Shown: positions 1 to 8,017, numbered from the stretch's first letter. The stretch is DNA of 26,814 nucleotides from an uncultured Blautia sp. (GCA_934364795.1 CAKRMK010000042.1:1-26814); one strand, 5' to 3'. Program-made: numbers and translations. The notes: generated by a model not told the origin, from the letters alone.

Positions 1-42
1 ATTCCTTGTTTGAATTATAACTCATTTATGTCTAGAAATTGA
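1..42 (+). CDS. possible 3' end of an upstream gene (partial)
   Basis: The first reading frame is open from the window edge to a TGA at 40-42, seven bases before the GTG of the next gene. Thirteen codons are too few to identify anything. If real, it would be the upstream member of the same operon, which matters because nucleases of the type encoded at 506-1846 often follow an NTPase gene. It may equally be non-coding. Confidence 0.2.
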   Translation: MPCLNYNSFMSRN

Positions 43-49
43 CCCCTCT

Positions 50-493
50 GTGTCCAAAATTAGTTTACCACTTCAAAGGCTGTTTGAAAGTTGTATCACT
101 TCAAAAATTTATTTTGTAATTAATGACCTGAGATCTGATCTGGAGATTGGTACTTCATATAAAATTGATGCAGTCAAACTGGCGAATCATTTTTTTCGAT
201 TGAAATTGGCAACAGTTAACTGGAGTGCATACCCAGGTGCTGATTCGGCAACTGCATGTACAAAAAGCTCTGCTTCTGATATTGGGGCGTTAACGGATCC
301 TGCAAACAGAGTTCAGCTGACAGAACTATTTGAAAAGATAATTCTTGATACAATAGATGCTGCATTAGTTATGACTGTTGTACCGGCCTGTGAAGCTCTT
401 GAGGATATTGATGCAATTGAGCGTAACCGGGTCCGCTTTGAAAGCTACGAAAGGTGCAAAAAAGAATTGGAAAGAATGAAAATATCGCTGTAG
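50..493 (+). CDS. small unknown protein, first visible gene of the restriction/defence-like operon
   Basis: I do not recognise this 147-residue protein. It starts with GTG at 50. No good Shine-Dalgarno precedes it, and the only in-frame stop upstream is at 11-13, so the start is uncertain and translation may be coupled to a preceding gene. The sequence shows no signal peptide or membrane segment. The middle is rich in small residues and two Cys. The C-terminal 40 residues are charged and probably helical, ending in a Lys/Glu-rich stretch. The stop is followed after 12 bases by the GTG of the nuclease candidate, whose ribosome binding site lies in the gap, so the two genes are cotranscribed. 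An accessory or DNA-contacting role in the same system is inferred from position only. Confidence 0.6.
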   Translation: MSKISLPLQRLFESCITSKIYFVINDLRSDLEIGTSYKIDAVKLANHFFRLKLATVNWSAYPGADSATACTKSSASDIGALTDPANRVQLTELFEKIILDTIDAALVMTVVPACEALEDIDAIERNRVRFESYERCKKELERMKISL

Positions 494-505
494 GGAGGAG
501 CTGGC

Positions 506-1846
506 GTGGACAAAGCAGAATACTTTCCAAGAAAAAAACTGTTCGAAGAAGCACAGGATCTGGTGGCAACTTTCTATTCTACAGGTGATTACATATCTGA
601 AAATGCATCGGAATATGCTTCAATGCTAACCAAAGAAGATGAAAAAGACGAATTTTATTACTGCCTGTATTTATTGTCAATGTTATCAAGTACAAATGAG
701 TTATTAAAGGTGGTTGAGCATATTGTAAAAAGCCTGAATTCGTCCAGGGTAAGACGAAAGGTTACATCCATAGAGGAATTTCAGGGAGAGATAGATATAG
801 AAGCATATATTGCCAGAAATTATGTTGAAAAAGTATCTCCGAAAGAATATCCATCTGTTATAAAATGTTCAACCTTTCAAATGCCGGAATATCAGCTGAC
901 ATTGTACATAATAAGGCGGGTTGAAGAAATATATCATAGCATTTTCAAGATTCTAGGTGACAATAAAAAGGTTACTGCATTTAAAATGGCCCATAGATAT
1001 TGTGACAAAATTAAGAAAAATGGACTTTTATTAAGAAGAAAATATGGAGTTGATTACAAAAGAAACGAAACATATTTATCACTGAAAAAGAAGGTTATCT
1101 ATCGTTACCGGAACAGAAAAATATTAAACAAAGATTTCAAATTTCTGATTCAGTTATTTGAGAAAATGATTCAGCTTAAGGGCATTGATTTATCTTCTTC
1201 TGAAGCTCTTGATGTGTTAGAGCATTATCCGGAATTTGATGACAGATTATATGAGATCTGGCTCATTAGAAAGAGTACTGAAATGCTTGCCAGGAATATG
1301 GAAGCTGCCACAGGTATGGTGACATATAATCCATTATTTAAGGCCAGAAAAAATAATGAATCCGTTGTAGCTTTGACTGGAAATGGTTATCGTATAGAAA
1401 TTCTGTTTCAGAATAGAAAAAAGCTTATGCCAAAAAAGGATTTGAAATGGTTTTACTGGACGGACGATGGAAAACAGGATGAAATAGGCGCGATACCAGA
1501 TTTGATATTTATCAGGTATGCGGATGGCAGTGATGCTCCTGAACAGATTGTTCTGGTGGATGCAAAAAAACGAACATGGACTTTTAGTCACATGGAGCCA
1601 ATAAAAAATGAAATAGTTCAGCAAATATATATTCATGATAATTTTATAACTCTTTTCAAAGATCGATTTTGCTCAATGCTTGTTGCCCATAATATCGAAG
1701 CTTTGCAGACCAGAAAATATTACCATAAAGACAAAAGTGGTTATGAAATTGATGTCATATCAATGAATATGAAAAATGAAAGAGAACTAAATAATTCATT
1801 GGAAAAATACATGGAAGATTTAAAGAATTATCTGGATATACAGTGA
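506..1846 (+). CDS. PD-(D/E)xK nuclease candidate (DUF2357-like)
   Basis: The 446-residue protein starts with GTG, preceded by GGGAGGAG five to six bases upstream. Its C-terminal third carries a PD-(D/E)xK signature: helix Glu E250 in YEIW, P331-D332 in IPDLIF, then D352-A-K354 in LVDAKKR, with the correct order and strand-turn-strand spacing. A short YEIW-type motif before the catalytic core and the long helical N-terminal region recall the DUF2357 nucleases found beside McrB-like GTPases and in LlaJI-type restriction systems. That family assignment is from memory of the pattern, not a search. No NTPase domain is seen here or in the neighbours. Placed between two unknown genes and opposite two adenine methyltransferases, it is the likely cleaving subunit of a restriction system. 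Confidence 0.7.
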   Translation: MDKAEYFPRKKLFEEAQDLVATFYSTGDYISENASEYASMLTKEDEKDEFYYCLYLLSMLSSTNELLKVVEHIVKSLNSSRVRRKVTSIEEFQGEIDIEAYIARNYVEKVSPKEYPSVIKCSTFQMPEYQLTLYIIRRVEEIYHSIFKILGDNKKVTAFKMAHRYCDKIKKNGLLLRRKYGVDYKRNETYLSLKKKVIYRYRNRKILNKDFKFLIQLFEKMIQLKGIDLSSSEALDVLEHYPEFDDRLYEIWLIRKSTEMLARNMEAATGMVTYNPLFKARKNNESVVALTGNGYRIEILFQNRKKLMPKKDLKWFYWTDDGKQDEIGAIPDLIFIRYADGSDAPEQIVLVDAKKRTWTFSHMEPIKNEIVQQIYIHDNFITLFKDRFCSMLVAHNIEALQTRKYYHKDKSGYEIDVISMNMKNERELNNSLEKYMEDLKNYLDIQ

Positions 1847-1857
1847 GGAGGTGACTT

Positions 1858-2820
1858 ATGAGTTACGTTACAGAATATAATACATTTTCAAGTGACCATC
1901 ATCGAGTTGAGAAGTTCGAGTCTTCTGGAAAAGAGGGAAGACGTATATTTACTGTTTTGAATTCAAATATAAAGTCATTGAAAACTGTGGGAGAATATAT
2001 AAATACCATGTATTCGAAAAAAGAATATAATTCTGCATATAAGCAAATGAATGAGCGTGTCCGGGCATTTAATTTTCGAAGCATTGCAAATCATAAAGAT
2101 GCAAGAGCTATCACCAGAAGTGATATTGTAAGAGCCGCAGGCGCACAGTTTGGCGGCTATGATCATGCTTTTGTCACTTTGCTGCTGTATTTATTGTTAC
2201 TGGATGTGGGAGATAATAAGTCAGAAACCGTTACGAATGCAAAAGAATTTATTGATAGTTTACCAGTATTTATAAAAAGACAACTGTTTGAATATGCAAG
2301 GGAGATTGCGTCAGCAAAAAGAGGTGCATTTCCCAATGATAATGTTTATCTGGAAATGGTTGTTCTGTATGGAGATACAGCCTTATATCAGGAGTTTATT
2401 CAATATATTAAAGAAAATTACCCAGACGAAGGAATCATAACAAATTTGTTTGTGACCGAAGCTGCAATTGCAACCAGTCCTATATCAAAAAGAATCAAAA
2501 ACTTTCAATCCAGTGCATTGAAAAAAGATGCATTATATACAATTATTTTTTATGCGTTGGACCAATTTGTCAGAAAATGTAAAATGAAAGGGCTTAGAAC
2601 AGGAAAAAAGATTATAGATGCAGAAGAATTTTTGATGGGATTTTTTGACTATTTCAATGATGCCTTTGCAGGCTCACTAAGATGGCTTGGAAAAATAAAT
2701 GAAGGAGAAGATATTGATACCTTAAAAGCTTTTGTAAGAACTGTTCTTACAGTTGATCAAAAGGAAGAGATCTTTACATGCATCAGAAATGCATTTGGAA
2801 TGTATGTGCCCATAGCGTAA
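1858..2820 (+). CDS. unknown 320-aa protein, third gene of the restriction/defence-like operon
   Basis: I do not recognise this protein. It starts at ATG 1858 with an excellent GAGGAGG site, 11 bases after the nuclease stop, so the genes form one operon. It is soluble and probably mostly helical. Residues around 80-115 (ITRSDIVRAAGAQFGG, then a Leu-rich helix) look like a packed helical core, and the rest alternates charged and aromatic residues. No catalytic motif, zinc site, Walker motif or membrane segment is evident. It ends at the shared terminator facing the methyltransferase genes. A target-recognition, scaffolding or regulatory role with the nuclease is possible, but the only support is genomic position. 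Confidence 0.65.
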   Translation: MSYVTEYNTFSSDHHRVEKFESSGKEGRRIFTVLNSNIKSLKTVGEYINTMYSKKEYNSAYKQMNERVRAFNFRSIANHKDARAITRSDIVRAAGAQFGGYDHAFVTLLLYLLLLDVGDNKSETVTNAKEFIDSLPVFIKRQLFEYAREIASAKRGAFPNDNVYLEMVVLYGDTALYQEFIQYIKENYPDEGIITNLFVTEAAIATSPISKRIKNFQSSALKKDALYTIIFYALDQFVRKCKMKGLRTGKKIIDAEEFLMGFFDYFNDAFAGSLRWLGKINEGEDIDTLKAFVRTVLTVDQKEEIFTCIRNAFGMYVPIA

Positions 2821-2825
2821 AAAGT

Positions 2826-2855
2826 AAGGAATAGCTTAATTGCTATTCCTTTTTT
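2826..2855. terminator. bidirectional terminator shared by the two convergent arms
   Basis: A perfect 10-bp stem (2826-2835 with 2842-2851) encloses a six-base loop. A T-run follows on the plus strand and an A-rich flank serves the minus strand. The stop codon of the minus-strand methyltransferase lies in the loop, so its last codons form one arm of the stem. Confidence 0.85.
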
Positions 2856-4365
2856 GGGCGATAAACAATAATTCGTGTATCTTTTCTTTTTTTTCACTTT
2901 TTCTGCTTTCAAAATTTATAGATCTGACTTCTATTTTCTGGTAGCTTCCAGGGACAAAAAGAGAGGCATCATTAAGGAAATTTTCTATTTTTTGGACGCT
3001 GGATAGTGAGTTTTTATTATGGTTACTTAAGCTGTCTGAATAGCTGATAATAATATATTTACATTTTGCAGCACGTATAAGTTCAAATAATAAATCCTCA
3101 AAAGTGTTTCGGCGGTTATAGTTGGTATACTCACGTTCCAATGTCCGGTTTTCACCGGCAGCCCCTGTAATTCCTGATTCGTATTCTAAAACATTATCTG
3201 CAATATTGTAGAAGTCAGAGAGCAGATTTAACAGGTGGTAATTGGAATCATAGATTCTCCAGTTATATGGGGGATTAAGATATAAAATATCATATTGCTC
3301 ATCTAACTTTGATATAAGGTCAAAGGTATCATCGCAATATACCTTATGCTCAAAGTCAGAGGGAATAATTTCCGGAAATACCAGACGGAATTCCTGGAGA
3401 GTGTTGGCTCTGTATGTTTTATAAAAAGCCTGATAGGTGGCACTTGTATTGGAGAACAGCGCAGTGGCTTCAATTAAAGAGCATTGTATAAAATTGTATT
3501 CCTCCATAGTAATTAACCCGTCTTTCCTCCAAAGGAGAGACAGATTATTTATTGTATCTATACGATGCCCATGCTCTTCCGAAAAAAACATCCTGTTTCC
3601 AATGTGGTTATTTCTGCATGATAGTGCTGTTAATTTCTTTATGACAGTGGAAATTGAAGCATCTGAGTTAAATTCAGAAATGTTGTTTTCCAGTAATCGG
3701 ATAACTGTTCTTAAATTATTTATTTTAAATGGAGGAACATAAATTTCACCTAATAATTTGATGGCATTGGAGGTGACTGTGCTGGCTCCATGCTTTTCTT
3801 CATATTTTTTTAAAGTCTTAATTTGAGTAATAATGCTTTTTTGGCTTACAAGGTTAAAGTAACCTGAGTTCGTTCCTTTTACACAAAAATTTCGCCATAT
3901 AAAATCTGGTGCCAGCAAAGTGTAATTGTAGGCCGGATCTGTAAAATCCTCTTTACCGGCATAAAATGAAAGATATACTAACAGATTAAATGCATTGGCA
4001 GTGTAATATTTTCTTAAATAAGATTCATTGTTAGTGTTGTGATTCAGGGTTATAAATAATTCTTTTTTTTCTGCAAATTCTGTGGTAGAAAGCAGTTCAT
4101 TTAAGTGCTGAATGGTGTAGCAGTTACTGGCAAATAAAGTATCGAAAGAGGGAATGGAATTCAGACATAAATAGACGTTACCTAATAATCTGGACGTTGT
4201 ATTCACATCATTTGAAATTACTTTGTACCCTTTTGATTTGAAAAACTGACCTACGTTTGTTGTTCCGGCGAAGGCATCAAAAATTGTGCAGTGCTCAGGT
4301 GCAAATTTTGCAGCTTCATATATATTGGGAAGTATACGGCTCTTGTTTCCCATATATTTTTTCAT
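2836..4365 (-). CDS. D12-class N6-adenine DNA methyltransferase (NPPY type)
   Basis: This 509-residue protein has the order typical of Dam-like alpha-class adenine methyltransferases. An N-terminal YMGNKSRIL (motif X) is followed by the SAM-binding FDAFAGTTNVGQ (motif I, residues 29-40), a very long central region that would hold target recognition, and the catalytic N364-P-P-Y367 (motif IV). The start is ATG 4365, not the in-frame GTG nine bases upstream, because AAGGAG lies eight bases before this ATG. That ribosome binding site overlaps the TGA stop of the upstream methyltransferase, so translation is probably coupled. It is longer than Dam (about 280 aa). The product should protect one strand or one target of a cognate nuclease, plausibly the one encoded at 506-1846. 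Confidence 0.88.
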   Translation of the reverse strand: MKKYMGNKSRILPNIYEAAKFAPEHCTIFDAFAGTTNVGQFFKSKGYKVISNDVNTTSRLLGNVYLCLNSIPSFDTLFASNCYTIQHLNELLSTTEFAEKKELFITLNHNTNNESYLRKYYTANAFNLLVYLSFYAGKEDFTDPAYNYTLLAPDFIWRNFCVKGTNSGYFNLVSQKSIITQIKTLKKYEEKHGASTVTSNAIKLLGEIYVPPFKINNLRTVIRLLENNISEFNSDASISTVIKKLTALSCRNNHIGNRMFFSEEHGHRIDTINNLSLLWRKDGLITMEEYNFIQCSLIEATALFSNTSATYQAFYKTYRANTLQEFRLVFPEIIPSDFEHKVYCDDTFDLISKLDEQYDILYLNPPYNWRIYDSNYHLLNLLSDFYNIADNVLEYESGITGAAGENRTLEREYTNYNRRNTFEDLLFELIRAAKCKYIIISYSDSLSNHNKNSLSSVQKIENFLNDASLFVPGSYQKIEVRSINFESRKSEKKEKIHELLFIAQKRNSN

Positions 4366-4370
4366 AATTG

Positions 4371-5711
4371 TCACTCCTTATGTTTACAGGTAATAATATA
4401 TTCTTTGGCAAGGACTCTGTTTGGCTTTTGTCCAAAATTTCTGTACATGTGTGCAACATTTTCTATTAAAACATTATTGTGATAATATTCCTGGCACACA
4501 GAGGTGATATCCTCGATTGGTAAAATACATTGTGCAGTGTCAGAGTAACTGATTACAGCATGAAGAGAATTTTCTTTGCACAACCTAAGAAGTGTCCGAA
4601 ATTCTTCTAAAGCCTGACTTTTAATACAGAAGCCGGATTGATACCGATCCGTGCGGTATCTTCCAAAGTATTCTATTTCCGGGTAATCATATTTAACCAA
4701 TGTCTCCGGAATATGATAGAAACGAGAGTAATGTGCATTTGTGTATGGAGGATCAATATATGCAGTGTTTATATTAAGTGTTTTGAAGGCTGGATCTGAT
4801 AATAATATTTTATAGTCCAAATTGAAAGCTTTGTTTGCAATGTTACCTGCTTTATAATTAGCCTTATATTCTTCAAATTTTTCTCTATAAAGCTCCTGTA
4901 CAAGTGTACGTTTTTTCCCTATTATTTTTTTTCGTTCCCGAAGATTTATTGAATCTCTTTCACCGGAGAGATCAGGCTTAACCGGTTTTATTTTTTGGGG
5001 CTGCGCGAAATGATCTCCCACACTTATTACGATAAGGTTCAGACAATAAATAAGAAAACTCAGGTATATGGAGTGCTCTTCATCGGTTATTTCGCCAGAT
5101 TCCAGTAATTTATCAATGGAATAGTTTATACTGTCGATTTCAACACATTGGTGAATGCTGAAATATGGATTTCCATAATACAAAGTAAACAGACTGTATG
5201 GGAAAAGCTTTGAATTCTCTCTGTATTTTTGGATTTCTGCTGAGGAATAATATGAAATACAGCTATTAAAAACAGGATGAGAATTTTCGGGATGACCGGC
5301 ATAAGCTGAGTGGTCAAAATAGTCAGTAAACTTATCAAATGTCGGCCCGTAATAGAGGTCACCAATGTCATCTAAAAAATTTTTTTCTGCAGCTAAAGGA
5401 GTAGAAAAGCGTTTTGTTAACTCTGCTTTGTTTTCTTTATAATATTTTCCAAATACTTTTTCTAATGTTAAAGAATTTATTACATTAGTGCTGTGATATT
5501 CTATTAAGGCTTTGGCTGCTATATAGCTGTAGGCCTGATAATCATTGGTATATACTGTGTAATCATTTATCAGGCTTTGGGCAACCGTATTGGAACCTCC
5601 GAAAAGATCAATAACACTTCCTTTTTGAGGGGTTACATTATCAATTGCTATCTTTATTGGTTCTAGCAGCTTTGTTTTTATTCCTAAATATCTGAGCATT
5701 ATATTTATCAT
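4371..5711 (-). CDS. D12-class N6-adenine DNA methyltransferase (DPPY type)
   Basis: The 446-residue protein shows motif X (RYLGIKTKL, residues 7-15), the SAM-binding VIDLFGGSNTVAQ (about 33-45) and the catalytic D320-P-P-Y323, again in D12/Dam order with a large central variable region. ATG 5711 is preceded by GAGG at good spacing. It is clearly different from its downstream partner (DPPY versus NPPY, little shared sequence in the variable region), so the two probably modify different sequences or the two strands of an asymmetric site, as in FokI-like type IIS systems. The five bases between its stop and the next ATG indicate one bicistronic transcript. Its base composition is AT-rich like the rest of the island. 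Confidence 0.88.
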   Translation of the reverse strand: MINIMLRYLGIKTKLLEPIKIAIDNVTPQKGSVIDLFGGSNTVAQSLINDYTVYTNDYQAYSYIAAKALIEYHSTNVINSLTLEKVFGKYYKENKAELTKRFSTPLAAEKNFLDDIGDLYYGPTFDKFTDYFDHSAYAGHPENSHPVFNSCISYYSSAEIQKYRENSKLFPYSLFTLYYGNPYFSIHQCVEIDSINYSIDKLLESGEITDEEHSIYLSFLIYCLNLIVISVGDHFAQPQKIKPVKPDLSGERDSINLRERKKIIGKKRTLVQELYREKFEEYKANYKAGNIANKAFNLDYKILLSDPAFKTLNINTAYIDPPYTNAHYSRFYHIPETLVKYDYPEIEYFGRYRTDRYQSGFCIKSQALEEFRTLLRLCKENSLHAVISYSDTAQCILPIEDITSVCQEYYHNNVLIENVAHMYRNFGQKPNRVLAKEYIITCKHKE

Positions 5712-5729
5712 GATGAATCCTCTTTCTTT

Positions 5730-5897
5730 TTAATTTTTTAATGCAGTGATAAGGTCATTGATAGCGGCTATTTGCGCTTCTGAATATTCTTCGCCCTTCA
5801 AGGAGAGTCTTGTTAATGCAACCTCCGGCTGGGGAATTTCCAAGAGCCCAAACAGATAATCAGAGGATACCTCAAAAAAGAAAGTATAGCATATTTC
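5730..5897 (-). pseudogene. truncated XRE/HTH regulator remnant (C-terminal part only)
   Basis: Reading leftward from 5897 to a TAA at 5730-5732, one frame encodes FFEVSSDYLFGLLEIPQPE and about 35 more residues. The phrase xxFxVSSDYLFGL is the usual end of an XRE-family helix-turn-helix domain, followed by a typical short C-terminal tail. The DNA-binding helices are missing: the frame meets a stop at 5898-5900 and no HTH sequence appears in the other frames upstream. It ends 18 bases before the first methyltransferase, the place where a control (C) protein or repressor gene of a restriction system would sit. Confidence 0.6.
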
Positions 5898-5911
5898 TCA
5901 ATATGAGTAAA
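5883..5911 (-). promoter_or_regulatory. candidate promoter for the methyltransferase operon
   Basis: On the minus strand TTTACT (5911-5906) and TATACT (5888-5883) are separated by 17 bases. Transcription would start near 5876 and run through the XRE remnant into the methyltransferases. The -35 is poor, so this is tentative. Confidence 0.35.
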
Positions 5912-6026
5912 GATGATCTCGAATTGAAATACTTTTGAAAAGGCTGTTTGAAAAGGGAAAAAAATAGCTGGATACAAAATGAACAGAGGAATTATTATAT
6001 GAGTGTATTATATGAGATAAAAATAA

Positions 6027-6055
6027 TTGACATAAAATCAACGTGAGTATACAAT
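6027..6055 (+). promoter_or_regulatory. sigma-A promoter upstream of tcdA, followed by an early terminator
   Basis: TTGACA (6027-6032), 17 bases, TACAAT (6050-6055). Expected start is near 6062. A strong terminator lies only about 20 bases further on, before the tcdA gene, so the promoter either makes a very short RNA or reads through it into tcdA. Confidence 0.6.
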
Positions 6056-6079
6056 ATTCGCAAAGGTACTGAAAAAAGG

Positions 6080-6106
6080 CCTGGGCACAAAACCCCAGGT
6101 TTTTTT
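6080..6106 (+). terminator. intrinsic terminator between the promoter and tcdA
   Basis: CCTGGG (6080-6085) pairs with CCCAGG (6094-6099) around an eight-base loop, followed by seven T. It lies 68 bases before the tcdA start and has no gene on the plus strand upstream, so it acts either as an attenuator or as the end of a tiny transcript. Confidence 0.75.
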
Positions 6107-6173
6107 ATGTAGCAGGAAATTCAAACAAGCTTTAGGCTCTTTCTTAAATGTAATAAACGAGGAGAAAAATTAT

Positions 6174-6929
6174 ATGTTGAATCAGTTTTCAAGAACCCAG
6201 CTGCTGCTTGGCGAGGATGGAATGAAAAAACTTGCAGATGCAAGAGTGGCTGTATTTGGAATTGGTGGTGTGGGAGGATATGTGTGTGAAGCACTGGTAA
6301 GAAGTGGTGTAGGTGCTTTTGACCTGATTGATGATGACAAGGTATGCCTTACCAATCTGAACCGTCAGATTATTGCTACCCGCAAAACAGTTGGAAAATA
6401 TAAGACTGCAGTAATGAAAGAACGTATGCTGGAAATTAATCCGAATGTGAAAGTAGAAACACATAACTGCTTTTTCCTTCCGGAAAATGCGGATGATTTT
6501 CCTTTCGAAGAATATGATTATGTAGTGGATGCAGTTGATACAGTAACTGCAAAAATTTCTCTTGTTATGAAGGCAAAGGAAAAAGGTGTTCCTATTATAA
6601 GCTCTATGGGTGCTGGAAACAAGCTGGATGCAAGCATGTTCCGTGTAGCGGATATCTACAAAACAAAAGTCTGCCCTCTTGCAAAGGTTATGCGCCGTGA
6701 GCTGAAAAAACGTGGTGTGAAGAAGCTGAAGGTTGTTTATTCGGAGGAAATCCCCACAAGGCCAATTGAAGATATGTCTATCAGCTGCAGAACCCATTGC
6801 ATCTGCCCTCCAGGTGCTGCACATAAGTGCACGGAGCGCCGTGATATTCCGGGAAGTGTGGCATTTGTGCCTTCTGTGGCAGGGCTTATCATTGCCGGAG
6901 AGGTTGTAAAAGATCTTTGCAAAGCCTGA
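6174..6929 (+). CDS. tcdA: tRNA threonylcarbamoyladenosine dehydratase (TcdA/CsdL family)
   Basis: This E1-like, ThiF/MoeB-family enzyme uses ATP to convert t6A37 of ANN-decoding tRNAs to its cyclic form, ct6A. The 251 residues match the family (E. coli TcdA is 268). The nucleotide-binding GIGGVGG lies at 29-35. Next come the acidic LIDDDKV (51-57) and the N-x-N-R-Q motif at 61-65, followed by the conserved K75. Several Cys cluster near the C-terminus (SCRTHCICPP). ATG 6174 has GAGGAG about eight bases upstream. It appears to be transcribed alone, with the promoter and attenuator-like terminator at 6027-6106 in front. Confidence 0.93.
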   Translation: MLNQFSRTQLLLGEDGMKKLADARVAVFGIGGVGGYVCEALVRSGVGAFDLIDDDKVCLTNLNRQIIATRKTVGKYKTAVMKERMLEINPNVKVETHNCFFLPENADDFPFEEYDYVVDAVDTVTAKISLVMKAKEKGVPIISSMGAGNKLDASMFRVADIYKTKVCPLAKVMRRELKKRGVKKLKVVYSEEIPTRPIEDMSISCRTHCICPPGAAHKCTERRDIPGSVAFVPSVAGLIIAGEVVKDLCKA

Positions 6930-7255
6930 TTTCGCGCCGAGGTTCCCGGAGCTTTGGTCACAAAAAACACCTGGCGGAATATTTCCAGTGAATAGTAACG
7001 CAGGATTCGTTTTATTTAATTAGGTAGTCACTCCTTACTTGACGGGTATAATTTTTAGTGATATATTTTTAAATAAAAACAAAACGACCTTGTTCAGAAA
7101 GTTTCGAAACCATATTATTAGTATAAAGATACTTTCGCAGAGCTCCGCGATTTGAGGATTTTGCCTGAAAAAGTGAGAATTATGCAAAAGTTTAATAAAA
7201 AAGAAATTTTCTGATATAATAAAAACGTAAATTACTAGGAGGCTTTGGGAGAGCT
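6930..7255. other. 326-bp gap between tcdA and the LytTR regulator
   Basis: I see no gene or convincing terminator here. A TATAAT at 7215-7220 is probably the -10 of the regulator promoter, but the matching -35 (about 7192) is poor. AGGAGG at 7237-7242 is the likely ribosome binding site of the next gene. Confidence 0.4.
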
Positions 7256-7978
7256 TTGGTAAAGAAAATAGCCATATGTGATGACGTGGAGGTTGAACGC
7301 TTTGTGCTGAGACGTCAGCTGATGGCGTATTTTCAAACAACCGGCGGGGAGGCTGAAATCCGGGAATTTGAATCTGGAGAAAGCCTTCTCGCAGAAATCG
7401 AAGAAGGGTATATTTTACCTGATCTTATTTTTCTTGATATTTATATGGGTGACCTGAACGGAATGGATACTGCCAGAAGACTGCGTGCGCTGGGAGTAAA
7501 GGCACCTATAGTATTTCTGACCGCTTCGCCTGATTTTGCTTTGGAGAGCTATGAGGTAGAAGCTTCTGGTTATCTGTTAAAGCCTGCAGACGAGCAGCAG
7601 ACAAGAGTTCTTTTGCAGCGCCTTTTGAGAACGGACCTTCGCAGACGGATTGCTGTGAAATGCAGGAGACAGCACCGTTATCCATTTGTGGATGATATTT
7701 TATATCTGGAAAGTGACAGTCATACTGTTACCATACATATGCTAGATGGTTCCAGGATTGTAACTGTGGATAAGCTGGGCGAGCTTGAGAAACAGATTGA
7801 TGATCCACGCTTTCTGCGCTGTCATCAAAGCTATCTTGTGAATATGGAGCACATTACTGATGTGCAGGAAGATTTCATTTTGCGAGATGGTTCCTGCGTT
7901 CCCATCAGAGTGAGAGGACGTAAGGAAGCAGTAGATATCTATAATGATTTCTTTATGAAAACCACAGGTGAAATTTAA
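7256..7978 (+). CDS. LytTR-family response regulator (AgrA/VirR-like)
   Basis: A 240-residue two-component response regulator. The receiver domain (about 1-122) has the acidic pair D9-D10, phosphoacceptor D61 in IFLDIYMG, the T in VFLTAS and the K in LLKP. A LytTR DNA-binding domain (about 133-235) follows, with the typical DDILYLESDSHTVTIH opening and a late FLRCHQSYLVN. The start is inferred to be TTG 7256, because translation upstream is not supported and AGGAGG lies about 13 bases before it; this is a rather long spacing. No histidine kinase gene lies nearby, so the signal is unknown. It lies 39 bases upstream of a small unknown gene and then a bile salt hydrolase, so they may be cotranscribed. 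Confidence 0.88.
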   Translation: MVKKIAICDDVEVERFVLRRQLMAYFQTTGGEAEIREFESGESLLAEIEEGYILPDLIFLDIYMGDLNGMDTARRLRALGVKAPIVFLTASPDFALESYEVEASGYLLKPADEQQTRVLLQRLLRTDLRRRIAVKCRRQHRYPFVDDILYLESDSHTVTIHMLDGSRIVTVDKLGELEKQIDDPRFLRCHQSYLVNMEHITDVQEDFILRDGSCVPIRVRGRKEAVDIYNDFFMKTTGEI

Positions 7979-8017
7979 AATATAATTCCGTTTGTTATTA
8001 GAGTGTGGATACCATAT

